DNA of 64,000 bases from Tranzscheliella williamsii (Eukaryota; Basidiomycota; Ustilaginomycetes; Ustilaginales; Ustilaginaceae), in the NCBI GenBank assembly GCA_023212725.1, contig JALBYF010000011.1, positions 248,001 through 312,000 of the forward strand. Direction: 5' to 3'. Below the pieces are notes generated by a model. That model saw only the letters and a list, made by a program, of their open reading frames with translations. It was not told where the DNA came from and ran no database searches. The stretch's first letter is position 1, and every line of letters begins with the position of its first letter. Shown here in pieces: positions 47,349-58,163 of this stretch. A program made the position numbers and the translations under genes.

Positions 47349-48616
47349 CCAGCCGCTTTCAACGCATCGTCACCCCGCTGCTGGAAGCCCCTTGGAACTC
47401 TAAAGCTGATCAGCGTATAGATGAAGTACCGAGGGCATCGTGACAAGACCCGCCATGTCGTGACGAACATCCACTCGTTGGTGCCCAGGGATGAGTACCT
47501 TAAATGGAGGAAGCAGTTGGACCCTGCGTATGCGGCGCTCGGTGTGACACTCAAGACGTAATCGGACCGGGTTCGTCAAGAGCAGATGGCCTGAGGACGA
47601 CATCTCCGGCGCAAGCTCGAGCTGGTTACTCCTCCGAATCATCGTCGTTCGAGACACAGAGCCAAGGATTGTCAAGGTATCCCCTATTACTAAAGACGTC
47701 CACCCGTCCAGCTTGCGAGTGCACGACCGTCCTTTTGTTGCTGGCTACGACCATATAAACATCTATCGAAAGTCCCAACGCAGGCTTGAAGCTAATGAAA
47801 ACGCAAGAAGGCGTAGCACTGGGTCTTACGGCGACGCTTGAGGCCCAAAAGAGGCAAGTCATCCAGCCCGCGACCATCTCGCCATTTCGCAGCCCGCGTC
47901 CACGCCACGCTGCTGCGCATGTAGAAACGGAAGAAGCCGCCAGCATGTTGGAACGTACGTGCTCTCGCCGTGCAAGCCGAATGCGTCTGATCCGATCGAA
48001 ACTATCGCCGCCGATGGTCGGGTCCGCGCCGTGTTTTCTACAAGATCACCTTTTGTCGCAACCCCATCACATTTCCTCGCTGATCTGCGCAGCTCTGCTA
48101 TGTGTCATCGGCTTGCCCTGCTTTCTGAGTCGTATAGAGTGCATCACAAGCCCCAGTGTCCTGATAGCGTGTGGATCGAGGCCGCCGAGATGGTAGCATC
48201 GAAAGCGCGACGACCTTCACCTCGTCCCTTTTGTTCGCCTCCCTTGCCTTTCCTCTTCGTCCTGTCTCGTGCGAGTGTTTGAGCCGCTGGGACGGGGCGT
48301 TGCATGCACGGCCGCTCGGAATCGAGCCCGGACCCTGAAGCCGAAGCGAACGTTGATTTCCTTGCGCCATGCTTGCTCCGGTCCTTCCGCTTGCTCTCTT
48401 TCTACCCATCACGATTTCGAGGTCCTTCTCGCTTTGAGATACAGCGCTTACCGTGGACGTCTCAGAAGGGGGAGTCGCCGAATACAGCAGCTGTAGCAGA
48501 TCGACGGCGCTATTCTCCATTCGGGTTTGTCGGCTGGCGCTCCGGTTGCAAACGACGCTGATCGGCCCATCTCGACCCAGGGCGCGTAGACCTGCGCAGA
48601 AGTTTGCGTCACTGCT
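47349..48616. other. Intergenic, 1.3 kb, no gene seen
   Basis: Between the BTB and VanZ-like genes, same strand. Open frames up to 140 codons occur on both strands without recognisable content. Likely the BTB 3' UTR and the VanZ-like promoter. Confidence 0.5.
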
Positions 48617-49603
48617 ATGCCTCGACTCGAGACGAACGCCGGGTGGTCCAAGCTGAAAGAGGATCTGGTGGCGGTGGTGTCGCCGCAGACGGGGTCACTC
48701 ACGTCGCGGCTGGCCATTGTCAAGTCGTTGTTGCTGCGGTCTGTGCGGACCTCGCTGGGGGAGAATACGCGCGGCGCGCCGCCACTGCTGCCGCTGCGTG
48801 TGCGGCCTGCGTTCATCCTGCTGAATGTGGTCGATCTGGTCCTGCTCGGGGTGTTGGGCTTCCACCCGCGCAGCCAGACGTGGCTCCGGCTGAACGACAA
48901 GCTGCTCCACTTTGTCTGCTTTTTCCTGGCGACGGCCATGTTCTACATGATCTGGGACGTCGACGAGCACGCGCGGGGCAGCTGGGTCTGGCGGCACGCC
49001 TCGCTGCTGCTCACCGGCATCACCTGCTTCCTCGTCGGCGGCATCGGCAGCGAAATCGTACAGAGCCTTCTCCCATACAAGCAGTTCCAGCTGGGCGACA
49101 TTGTCGCCAACCTGCTCGGCAGCTCTCTCGGCCTCTTCTTCTCGTATCACCTCGAGAAACGCTACCGCGCCCGTCGCGAGCTCGAGAGGCTCTACGCACC
49201 CCTCGATATCGAGGACTACGGCGACTTGGACGACGACTCGGACGACGACGCGCGCACGCATCCCACGCAGTCCCATTTCCGCTCCGGCCGTCCCGCCCAT
49301 CCGGCCCGCCCATCCTCATCCGCACCAGCAGATCCAGCAGGACACTCCCGCCCCGCCTCTGCCAAGAAGAAGGTCCGCTTCGGCAACGACATCTGGGACG
49401 ACAGCGTCGAGATCCAGCCGCTCCGGTCCGCGCATTCCGCTCCGTCTCCAGCGTCTTCCTCTTCCGCAGGCCCCGCCTCCTCATCGCAGCAGCAGCCCAT
49501 ACCCCCCACACCAGTTTCAAAGCAAGACCTCTTCACAATCGACGATGACGACGACGACGACGCGATCGAAGCCAATGCCTGGAAAGATGCGGCCAGGTCC
49601 TAG
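48617..49603 (+). CDS. VanZ-like membrane protein
   Basis: Predicted 328-residue membrane protein in one exon. After a ~60-residue soluble N-terminus come hydrophobic segments at about 63-80, 94-112, 125-146 and 158-175. The loop LRLNDKLLHFVCFFLATAMF and the later GSEIVQSLLPYKQFQLGDIV are the two signatures of the VanZ-like fold. The C-terminal ~150 residues are acidic (DIEDYGDLDDDSDDD), Ser/Pro-rich and end with an Asp run, all likely cytoplasmic. VanZ-like proteins occur in many fungi with no firm role; the bacterial namesake gives teicoplanin resistance, which should not be read across. It is tail to tail with ROT1. Confidence 0.83.
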   Translation: MPRLETNAGWSKLKEDLVAVVSPQTGSLTSRLAIVKSLLLRSVRTSLGENTRGAPPLLPLRVRPAFILLNVVDLVLLGVLGFHPRSQTWLRLNDKLLHFVCFFLATAMFYMIWDVDEHARGSWVWRHASLLLTGITCFLVGGIGSEIVQSLLPYKQFQLGDIVANLLGSSLGLFFSYHLEKRYRARRELERLYAPLDIEDYGDLDDDSDDDARTHPTQSHFRSGRPAHPARPSSSAPADPAGHSRPASAKKKVRFGNDIWDDSVEIQPLRSAHSAPSPASSSSAGPASSSQQQPIPPTPVSKQDLFTIDDDDDDDAIEANAWKDAARS

Positions 49604-49953
49604 CACCGACGCCTTTCCCCGGTCCCACCGGCAGTGCTGACCCAAGCCAAGACGGAAACTCTGTAAGGACAACTCGTAAGCACATGAAAAATGAAACACT
49701 GGTGGAGATAACCCTTGAAATACGTGCATAGCTAGAATGATGCGTGGGGGACCATGCGACAGAAAAGAGACAGGTCAAGCAATAGCAGTGGAAGATTGCC
49801 TGATGATTTGCAAAGGAGCAGGAACGACGAAGTCAAACACGGCGAAGCAATGTCGGTAGAAGGTCTTATAATACAAAGAAGCGGGTCAGCGGAGTGCCTA
49901 GCGCAAGCTGGCAAATTGTCCAAGGCAAGAAAAGGTTGAGGCAGCAAGGTGGG
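49604..49953. other. Tail-to-tail gap VanZ-like/ROT1
   Basis: 350 bp with the 3' ends of both genes. No other feature seen. Confidence 0.6.
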
Positions 49954-50574
49954 CTACGCGGAAGCCTCGTTGAGTACCTGCTGGAAGAGCTGCTTGGTGG
50001 GGAGCATGTTAGGAGGTCGATTCCTGAGCCACATCAACGGCAGCTTCTGACCATCGAACTGGTAGAGCTGCAACGCCCAGGCAGATGTGCCGACCGGCTT
50101 GAAGCCTGGATGGTCGTCCTGGTAGTTGTACCAGGTCGGGATAAGCTCGAATTCCGAGTAGTGGTAGATGGAGCTCGTTTGGGCAGCACATGGGTCCAGC
50201 ACCTGAACGTAGCCGTCGGCAGGGAACGGATTCATTGTGATTGAGCCATTGGAGTGCAGTTCGTACGTCCCATGCTGCCAGATCAGAGAAGCTTTGAAAC
50301 ATCGGTTCTTGACTGGGTTCGACGTGAACTGGTACTTGGCCTCCTCGAAGAACCCATCGTCGGTAAACGAGTAGGAGATACCTGCGGTGGCAGGAAGCTT
50401 GAAATCTTGCGTCAGTGGATTGAAGAATTCGATGCCGGTGGTGACGTTCTGGGAACCGCTGGACCAGGTGCCCATGAGCGATGTGACGTTTTGAAACGTG
50501 GCCTGCGCAGAGACGGACGAAAAAGCCAGTGAAGCGGCGACGACCGCCTTGGCGATGGGAGCAAACAGCTTCAT
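49954..50574 (-). CDS. ROT1: Rot1, ER protein-folding chaperone
   Basis: Predicted 206-residue secretory protein of the Rot1 family, which helps fold cell-wall and other secreted proteins in the ER. A TTG-started frame extends 12 codons upstream; the ATG at 50574 gives a clean signal peptide (MKLFAPIAKAVVAASLAFSS, cleaved near VSAQA). Family blocks follow: MGTWSSGSQNVTTGIEFFNP, ISYSFTDDGFFEEAKYQF, and the YNYQDDHPGFKP segment. N-glycosylation sequons are present (NVT, NGS). Yeast Rot1 ends in a transmembrane helix; this one stops at QVLNEASA with none. Either the family form here is luminal or a small 3' exon was missed. Confidence 0.9.
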   Translation of the reverse strand: MKLFAPIAKAVVAASLAFSSVSAQATFQNVTSLMGTWSSGSQNVTTGIEFFNPLTQDFKLPATAGISYSFTDDGFFEEAKYQFTSNPVKNRCFKASLIWQHGTYELHSNGSITMNPFPADGYVQVLDPCAAQTSSIYHYSEFELIPTWYNYQDDHPGFKPVGTSAWALQLYQFDGQKLPLMWLRNRPPNMLPTKQLFQQVLNEASA

Positions 50575-51662
50575 TGCGCTGAAGAAGCCACCAAATGATC
50601 GGCTCGTCAAGGCCCGATCCAGGGGAGACGAATAGGGAGCGAGGCCAAGTCGCTGCTGTCGGTGCTGCTATAGGAAGATGGCAGATCAGTGCGTGTTGGT
50701 AGCGCCAGCCGAAGCAAGCCACGAAGATGCCCGCCTAGGCCTGTATATGTTGCAATACGAAGAAATGAGGGCGTGGATATGGTAGCAGAGAGGAGAAAAG
50801 GTTCGACTCGAAATTGGGCAAGTACATGCCCCCCGCTCACCATCGCTGGTGAATGCGAGCGGTGATTCTCATGAGTCTGTTGATGCCAATCCGCTTTAAG
50901 GAGTGCGCCTGTGTTCCCGAATTAGCCAACGGCATCAACTGCATTCGAAGTAGCTCACCGGCGGGAAATCATTGAATGGTTGAAATTCCTGTGCCCTTCA
51001 AGGTTAGCCTCTGGAAGCATCACAGGTGCATAAGATTGCCTACAGGAGCGAACAGGCAGGTTAGCAGGATCAGTAATGTTTCAAATCCGGGGTAGTAACA
51101 TTACGTAGTTTTGATAACAACAGTACTGTTCAATCGACTCACCTCCATTCCTCGATCTTTTACAACCCGAAGTATGTGCTCTGCAACGGAACCACGCCAG
51201 GTAGGAATCCTGACGTGCATGCTCATCGAGCTCACGTCCGCATAACTCTAACGGTGTGGCAACTCTGACGGTGTCGTAACTCTGGCGGTGTCGTAACTCT
51301 GGCTCGGAATTGTCGACAAGGGGCTTGGGAAGGTGCCTGCAGATGCTCATACTACGTGATACTTGTGCTGCGGCCAAGCTTCTGCACTTTGGCTACGGCA
51401 GTGTACACTTCTAGACTGAATTTACGCGGCTCGTCTAAGCTCGTTCGGAGGCATCCGTCTGTGGTCGGCGGAAAGTACAGCGGGACGTCCGAGGGTCTAG
51501 GCCCCAGCGACTGGTCACGCTAGCGCATCGATTGTGAGTGGCGTGCACGGGCATGGCGCGCATGGTAGTGGGTATGGTCTATATGCAGTCCTATGCGCTG
51601 TAAGGAAGATGTGTTGGGTACTGTTGTACATGCTAGGGCGAGGGCGGGGCCGAGGGGGGGCG
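50575..51662. other. Intergenic, 1.1 kb
   Basis: Upstream of ROT1 and downstream of the SmgGDS-like gene. Holds the ROT1 promoter and the 17-bp repeat array at 51244-51303. No gene seen. Confidence 0.55.
51244..51303. repeat. 17-bp tandem repeat
   Basis: Units of the form AACTCT-NN-CGGTGT-N-G-Y: 51244-51260, 51261-51277 and 51278-51294, then a partial fourth to 51303. Two or three base changes separate neighbours. Confidence 0.85.
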
Positions 51663-54530
51663 TCATGGCCTTGTGCTGAGCACGCGCTGCACAGCCTGCA
51701 GCGCCTGGGCAGCAGGCTCCAAAGCTTCGTTCGGGCCCTGATCGCTGAGTTGGCCTAAAGCGGACTTGGTTTCGGTCGCAACTCGTAGAATCGCATCTTG
51801 GCCAATGGCGCCTGTGCCTTGCTCGTCCGCTGTCATGTTGGTATCGGCGCGGCGCACAGCCTGACAGAGGCTGAGAACCAGCATGCATGCGTTACTGGCA
51901 AATTGCGGAGGCATCCGAGCATCTCGACGAGCCAGCACCGAGTTCACCATGTTGAGCGCGCTCGGGGGAGGCGGCAGAGGTTGCGAAGATGACGATCCAG
52001 CGCTGCCCGCTGACGAACGGCGCTTTGCCATCCTCAGCGCCCGAGCTTCTTCACTGTCCGCGCCCTCATGCTCTGACTCGTCTTCTGCAGTCGCCGCGGA
52101 TGCCGCCTTGGTGGGCTCGGACAAAAGCGAGAGGCTTACCAGCTCGGCACCGTTACGGTCGCTACCGACCAAGGTCAGCGCGAGGATACCTTCGTTGACC
52201 AGCACAGGGTACTTGGGACTGGTCCGCACCATCTCGGCCAAGGCTTGGATCACATCTCTACGGACAACCTTTCTCTGAGCTGCCGAAACAGTGTCATCCG
52301 ACAGCCTCGGATCTGCATGTCTAGACGCGGACCACAGGCTTTTGACAACGTTGACGAGTACCCGCGTGGCTTCCATCTTGGTCGGCACATCGTCGATGCG
52401 CCGGATCATGTCCACAAGCGCATTCAGTGCCGTGGTCTTCTTGCCACTTTCAGCGTCACCCTGACTGTTGACGAGGCGGACAGCATTGCCAGGAACGTTG
52501 GCGCAAAGGTGCTTCAGCAGCCCTACGGTCGCAAACTGGAGTGGCTGGACCATGTCCTTTTCCCTGCCCATAAAAGGTATGACTGCATCAATGACGTCCA
52601 GCTCGCCGATGACCAGCTTGTTAGCCGCTGGGATGGACAGATTCTTGATCAGAGAGACCAATCCGTGCGCCACCTTGATATCACTCGCTTGCGACAGTAA
52701 GGAGGCAAGGAACGGCGCCAGACCGTGTTCCTGGACTAGACTGAGGCAGTGCGCGTCGCTTCGAGCTAGATTGCCCAAAGACAACATGCCACAGCTGACC
52801 AGATCGTCCCGAGTTTTGGGATCGTATCGAATCCATTCCTTGAGCCTGTCGATGAAGCCCGACGGCCCGCTGAAAAGCTCCTCCATGTTGGAGTCATCGC
52901 CCGAGATGGCAACCACAGCGCGTGCAGCAGACGCTTTAACTCGAGAGAACGTCTTGAGCGCCTCAGCCGAGGTTTCCACATCGTCGACGGAAGGATGCCC
53001 GTCTGCAGTGACTGTGGGAGGCTTCTCTTCAATCTTTCGCCAGGTCGCGGGAATGTCGGCGTGTTCGACAAAATTCATGAAAAGATCCAGTGCCGAGCGG
53101 AAGGCAGCGCAAAGCCCAAGCGCCTCAACCGCTGTCGCTTCCTGATTCAGGGATCTCACTGCCCTGGTTCGGAAGTCATGGTCTTCTCCAGAACACGCCT
53201 CGATGAGCTCGCTAGCTATTTGAAGGATCTCGGCGTCGGCCTCGACCAGCTCTTCCACATCATCGACATCGAGTGATAGCAGCGGTTGACCACTCTGGGT
53301 GAGCTGGTCAAGAACGGGCGACGGTGTAAAGGGCAGCAATGGCTGGAGCAGGGCTTGAAAGCAGTGCTTAGAAAGAATGGCACGGATGTTGTCCTCGTCG
53401 TCATCGTCGTCGACCTGCATCTCGTCCGACATTTCGCGTTGACGCCTCTCCTTCTCGTCCTCCTTGAAGTCATCATAGACCTCCTGGACAACGCGCCAGG
53501 CCCAGCTGCATACCATAGCCCCGATCTTGATCTTCTCGAGCGTCTCGCTGTCATTTTCAGCCTCCACCGTTTGTGGGAGCGCCCACAGATTCGGCGAGTA
53601 GATTCGAACGTGCGAAGCAACCCGTGTCAATATCGCAAGGCAGTCAGCGTTAGCGAGAGACTGCCTAGTGGGGATATGCTCGAGCTGCATGTTGAGTACG
53701 GCGCCAACGGCGGCACGCAGCAAGGAGAGGAGCTTTGTCGAGAATAAGGCAGAAGAGCGCGATTGATCCTGCGCACGCAACAGAGCCGAGACAACGCTCA
53801 GCACGAGGGGAGCAGCACCTAAAGTGCTGAGGGCGCTTCGGTTCTGCTCGTGATCGATGCAGAGATTGGCCAACACTCTGAAGATCTCTATCTGGGCCTC
53901 GAGGATCGCATTGTTGGCTGGCTGTGACAAGGTTAAGCTCTGTGTGCCAAGCCACAGCTTCAGCGCTGACACACAGTCTGCTGGCAGGCGCGAGGCACCA
54001 AGCGGAGTGCGTAGACGGCCGGAGCGCATGACATCCGCAATCGGCTTCAGTTCTCTTGCCAAAGAAGCCCAGGTGTCGTCCAAGGTGAAATCGTGGGAGG
54101 ATGATGGCGACTGAGCATACTGGGCGGTGGAGTTGCTGGCGAAGAAAGGCTCGTTGGCTTTGAGGGCTGAAGGGGAGCTGACAACATTATGACCGGCCGA
54201 GACGCCAGCGAAGTGGCTTAGGAAAGAGGCAGCGCTGGACAAGCCAAGCCTGAGAGCATCGCCAGCAGGTGGATGGGAAGATTCGGCCTGCAGCGTCGAG
54301 GCTCTGGAAGCGGCAGATTCGGGTGTAATGGTGCTTGCAATCGAACTGTCCGTTGCCTGGCGGGTCTGCGAAGACTGAGACGAAGACGGTTCGTCGACAA
54401 GAGAGATGCCTGAATCATTGGCAATGCTATGCTCCTTGGAGGTTGCGTGAATGCGTTGAACGAGATAGGTCAATTCGTTCCTCAGAGAGCCAAGGGGCAA
54501 GTGAGCGTCATTGGAGGCGGAGGACCGCAT
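51663..54530 (-). CDS. Armadillo-repeat SmgGDS (RAP1GDS1)-like protein
   Basis: Predicted 955-residue cytosolic protein in one exon. The frame extends upstream to an ATG at 54656, but its context is poor, while the ATG at 54530 has A at -3 (CAAAATGCGG), so the shorter form is chosen. After a Ser-rich N-terminal region (about 1-150) it is nearly all helical armadillo-type repeats. The stretch SGFIDRLKEWIRYDPKTRDD ... CGMLSLGNLARSD ... LSLIKNLSIPAANK is close to SmgGDS proteins, which bind and chaperone prenylated small GTPases of the Rho/Rap type. An acidic insert (DEMQVDDDDDEDN) and a Ser-rich loop break the repeats. The GTPase partner is unknown. Divergent from SRP54. Confidence 0.85.
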   Translation of the reverse strand: MRSSASNDAHLPLGSLRNELTYLVQRIHATSKEHSIANDSGISLVDEPSSSQSSQTRQATDSSIASTITPESAASRASTLQAESSHPPAGDALRLGLSSAASFLSHFAGVSAGHNVVSSPSALKANEPFFASNSTAQYAQSPSSSHDFTLDDTWASLARELKPIADVMRSGRLRTPLGASRLPADCVSALKLWLGTQSLTLSQPANNAILEAQIEIFRVLANLCIDHEQNRSALSTLGAAPLVLSVVSALLRAQDQSRSSALFSTKLLSLLRAAVGAVLNMQLEHIPTRQSLANADCLAILTRVASHVRIYSPNLWALPQTVEAENDSETLEKIKIGAMVCSWAWRVVQEVYDDFKEDEKERRQREMSDEMQVDDDDDEDNIRAILSKHCFQALLQPLLPFTPSPVLDQLTQSGQPLLSLDVDDVEELVEADAEILQIASELIEACSGEDHDFRTRAVRSLNQEATAVEALGLCAAFRSALDLFMNFVEHADIPATWRKIEEKPPTVTADGHPSVDDVETSAEALKTFSRVKASAARAVVAISGDDSNMEELFSGPSGFIDRLKEWIRYDPKTRDDLVSCGMLSLGNLARSDAHCLSLVQEHGLAPFLASLLSQASDIKVAHGLVSLIKNLSIPAANKLVIGELDVIDAVIPFMGREKDMVQPLQFATVGLLKHLCANVPGNAVRLVNSQGDAESGKKTTALNALVDMIRRIDDVPTKMEATRVLVNVVKSLWSASRHADPRLSDDTVSAAQRKVVRRDVIQALAEMVRTSPKYPVLVNEGILALTLVGSDRNGAELVSLSLLSEPTKAASAATAEDESEHEGADSEEARALRMAKRRSSAGSAGSSSSQPLPPPPSALNMVNSVLARRDARMPPQFASNACMLVLSLCQAVRRADTNMTADEQGTGAIGQDAILRVATETKSALGQLSDQGPNEALEPAAQALQAVQRVLSTRP

Positions 54531-55970
54531 TTTGACGCAGAGGAACCTGGGTCGTCCTTGGTAGCAGTGGAGACGTTTACGGTTGACCGTGTTCAGATGA
54601 CCATGAGGTGGAGTTGGAGATGACAAGGCCTGCAGGGATAACATGGCGATGATCATTCACATTTGTCGCGAACGAGGGCAGGGAAGATGACATGAGAGGT
54701 CGTCAGCACCATTCGAAGCGCAGGATCTCAGCGGGCTAGACAGCCAAGGTAGGGCGAAGTAGGACGGGAAGAGGAGACAAGCTAGGTACACGATCTGAAG
54801 ATGTGGCGACGTTGATATATGTGTACCGATGAGGACGATGGGCCAGGCGGGACCGGCATGGAACATGGTCGGCGTGAATCCGGCAGGGTCTAGAGCGGTG
54901 AATGAGACTACAGGCAGTGCAAAGACATGAGGTTGCGGGGTACAGTGGCACTGCCAGCAGGGGGGCGGGCGACGGGGATGGAGACTCACCTGAAGGCCAA
55001 ATAGCCAGACAATCACAAGGCTGTGATGCCGAGTCGATGCGCAGTGTTCCTTGGTTGATTTAAACCTTCTTTCGAACTTCAAGTGACGGTGTAAGGACAC
55101 AGCTTCGTATGATGCGAGGGTGGGCTGCTGGTGAGCGAAGAACTTCGATGAAGACCAGCCTGAACTGGGCCTGGATCTGCGAACTTTGTCCAAGCAATGG
55201 CGATGAGCGAGCCGCTTTCGGTACTAATGCAGCCGACGAGCTGGAGTCTGGCCTTGGTAAGCCTTGCTAACCTTGCTACACGCTGCTGAAGTGACCAGCA
55301 AGCGTAGTTAGCGGACTGGACGGGAAGCGGAAGGGTTGTACCAACGCGCCAATGCAGAGAGAACAGCATCGCCAAAAGCCCGCGACACAGCCTCACCACC
55401 AATTTTGCCGCAATGAACTCTATTATTATTAGAATCACTCCACAAGCACACCTCAACTGACACCCTGTCGAAATATCCTTGTTCATGTGCACGATCTCCA
55501 GATCGGCCCATTCAGTGACGCTGAAGAGCACTTCTCACTGCACACGCCGTGTGACGCGTAGCTGAAGCGCTTCAACTGTTGGCGCAGAGCATTCCGTGGT
55601 CTGAAAGACAATCACCTGTTAGCGGCGTGCAACGGCATCCAAACGTGATTGCTTGAGTTCGCAAGCCAACACAGCCTTAGGGCGCTTCAGCTTAACTTTT
55701 GTCGTATGGAAGCCCGTAGTTGTGAGATGCGACTAAAAACCGGACAAACCAGCTTGTTGAATAATAATGTTAGATCACAAGTTGACTGTGTCGGACGAGA
55801 AGCAGGCAAGGGCCACGTGATGGATGTCTAGCACGGATAGGCAACGGCCCTTGTCTCTACGTGCCGCCGCATGCTCCGTCCATCTTGTAACTACACCATT
55901 TGCGGCTTGCCTATACTACTCATAGCCACAGCATAAGGACCGGGCGTCAGTGCTCTCATACAGCGCTGTT
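54531..55970. promoter_or_regulatory. Divergent intergenic region, 1.4 kb
   Basis: Between the SmgGDS-like and SRP54 start codons; it must hold both promoters. A 178-codon minus frame (54657-55193) directly upstream of the first gene lacks recognisable content and is taken as leader or promoter. Confidence 0.55.
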
Positions 55971-57884
55971 ATGGTTCTCTCCGACCTGGGTAGGCGCATC
56001 AATAACGCCTTTCAGGACCTTTCCAAGGCTCCCACTGTCGATGCGTCGTCGATCGACCAGCTCCTCAAGTCGGTCTGCAATGCTTTGATCGAGGCCGATG
56101 TCAATGTCAAGCTTGTTGCAAATCTCCGCTCACAAGTCAAATCGCAGGTCACTGCGCTGCTCAACGACAAGGCCAACGCCAACTGGAACGATGCCCAGCG
56201 TCGCCAGCGTGTTCAGAAGGCTATCTTCGATCATCTCGTTGCGCTGGTAGATCCCTTGCATGGCCAAACCAAGACGGATGCCGAGACCGGCACACAGCTC
56301 CAAGCCGGAAATGCGGGACCGGGCGATATCTTCAAGCCGAAGAAGGGGAAGCCCAACGTGATCATGTTTGTCGGTCTTCAAGGGTCCGGCAAGACCACCT
56401 CCTGTACCAAGCTCGCCCTCTACTATCAGAAGCGAGGATTCAAGACCGGCCTCGTCTGCGCAGACACCTTCCGTGCAGGCGCCTTCGACCAGCTCAAGCA
56501 GAATGCCAGTAAGATCAATGTCCCCTTCTACGGCAGCTACACCGAGACCGATCCGGTGGTCATCTCTGCTGCCGGTGTAGCCAGCTTCAAGCAGAACCGA
56601 TTCGAAGTGATCATTGTCGACACCAGTGGACGACACAAGCAGGAACAGGAGCTGTTTGACGAGATGAAGGAGATCGACGCTGCCGTGACACCGGATCTTA
56701 CCATTATGGTCCTCGATGCCAACATTGGCCAAGCCGCCGAGGCCCAATCTCGCGCCTTCAAGGAAGCGGCCGGATACGGTGCCATCATTGTGACCAAGCT
56801 CGATGGCCACGCCAAGGGAGGAGGTGCCATCTCTGCTGTTGCCGCCACTTCGACGCCCATCATGTTTATCGGTACCGGTGAGCACGCTGCCGACCTGGAG
56901 CCGTTCCGTGCACAACCCTTTATCTCGAAGCTGCTAGGCATGGGCGATGTCAGCGGGCTGATGGACAAGATGGAGGAGATGCAGATGAATGGCGGACAGG
57001 AGAGGCAGCGCGAGATGCTCAAAAAGATCGAAGAAGGCGGCGTCTTTTCCATTCGCGATTGGAGGGAGCAGCTCTCCAACATCATGGGCATGGGTCCGCT
57101 CAGCAAGATTGCAGGCATGATACCAGGCATGGGTCAGATGCTTAGCGGTGCTGGTGGAGACGACGAGGCTGCCGGCGGCAAGATGAAGCGCATGATCTAC
57201 ATCACAGACGCTATGACGCGTGAGGAGCTAGACAGCGACGGGCGCCTCTTTACTGCGCCTGTGCGGTCCAAGAAAAGCGCGGCCGAAACGCAAGAGCTGG
57301 TTGTCGCCGAGGGCTCGACGGCGGCGGGCAAGAGCAAGAAGAAGAAGAAGCCGCAGCAGAAGGTGCGGATGACGGCGCGGGCGAGACGCGTGGCGCGCGG
57401 ATCGGGAACCTCGGTCAAGGAGGTGGAAGAGTTCCTGATGCAGTACCGGATGGTGGCCAACATGGTCAAGAAGATGGGCGGCAAGCAGGGGTGGCTCAAG
57501 CAGATGCAGGGGATGGGTGGGGCGGGGGGGAAGGGCAAAATGCCAGGCGCGGGCATGCTGCCGCCGGGAATGAGCCGGGAGCAGGTCATGCAGATGCAGA
57601 ACGCGCTGCCCGCCGACATCAAGGCGCAGCTCCGCCAGCCCGGCGGCCGCGAGAAGCTCCTTCAGCAAATCCAATCCGGCAACATCCCCGACGGCCTCGC
57701 TGGCATGGGCGGTATGGGCGGCATGGGCGGGCTCGCCAACATGATGGGCGGCGCCGGCGCCGGCGGCATGCCCAACATGGCCCAGATGCAGCAGATGATG
57801 CAGGGCATGGGCGGCATGGGCGGCATGATGAACATGATGAAGGGCATGATGGGCGGCGCCCCCGGCACACCCCCCGCCCGCTAA
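55971..57884 (+). CDS. SRP54: Signal recognition particle GTPase SRP54
   Basis: Predicted 637-residue SRP subunit that binds signal sequences and the SRP receptor during co-translational targeting to the ER. One exon; the frame opens seven codons earlier without an ATG. The N-domain runs from [17 protein letters not shown]. The NG domain shows GLQGSGKTT (about 135-143), DTSGRHKQ (about 217-224) and [11 protein letters not shown]. The M domain is Met-rich and includes the SRP RNA-binding [16 protein letters not shown] block near 465-480. The last ~80 residues are an unusually long Gly-Met-rich tail ([19 protein letters not shown]). Most eukaryotic SRP54 proteins are about 500-560 residues, so insertions in the M domain and this tail account for the excess. 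Confidence 0.97.
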   Translation: MVLSDLGRRINNAFQDLSKAPTVDASSIDQLLKSVCNALIEADVNVKLVANLRSQVKSQVTALLNDKANANWNDAQRRQRVQKAIFDHLVALVDPLHGQTKTDAETGTQLQAGNAGPGDIFKPKKGKPNVIMFVGLQGSGKTTSCTKLALYYQKRGFKTGLVCADTFRAGAFDQLKQNASKINVPFYGSYTETDPVVISAAGVASFKQNRFEVIIVDTSGRHKQEQELFDEMKEIDAAVTPDLTIMVLDANIGQAAEAQSRAFKEAAGYGAIIVTKLDGHAKGGGAISAVAATSTPIMFIGTGEHAADLEPFRAQPFISKLLGMGDVSGLMDKMEEMQMNGGQERQREMLKKIEEGGVFSIRDWREQLSNIMGMGPLSKIAGMIPGMGQMLSGAGGDDEAAGGKMKRMIYITDAMTREELDSDGRLFTAPVRSKKSAAETQELVVAEGSTAAGKSKKKKKPQQKVRMTARARRVARGSGTSVKEVEEFLMQYRMVANMVKKMGGKQGWLKQMQGMGGAGGKGKMPGAGMLPPGMSREQVMQMQNALPADIKAQLRQPGGREKLLQQIQSGNIPDGLAGMGGMGGMGGLANMMGGAGAGGMPNMAQMQQMMQGMGGMGGMMNMMKGMMGGAPGTPPAR

Positions 57885-58163
57885 CCCTTCCCCCAGCACG
57901 CATCTTTCACCCTCTCTCACTCCATCTCCATGCGTACCGATATCTTCACATGGTCCCTATGTAAAACACACATCAGCAACGCCTCGGCAACCAGTCGTGT
58001 CGCGCTGCACAACAGTCCAGCGAGAAGATGGGGCGGATCGGGTCATCAACATTGGACATCGAAAGGTCGATACAAAGAGGTGGTGGACAGAAACGGGCTT
58101 TCGCAATACAGCAGGTGGCAGGAGGCAGCCGAGCGGCGCACGTGAATGGACTCATCAGTGGCG

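Noticed and set aside
54531..54656. Longer N-terminus of the SmgGDS-like protein from the ATG at 54656
   Set aside because: Poor start context (T at -3), and the extra 42 residues look like leader sequence. Not excluded.
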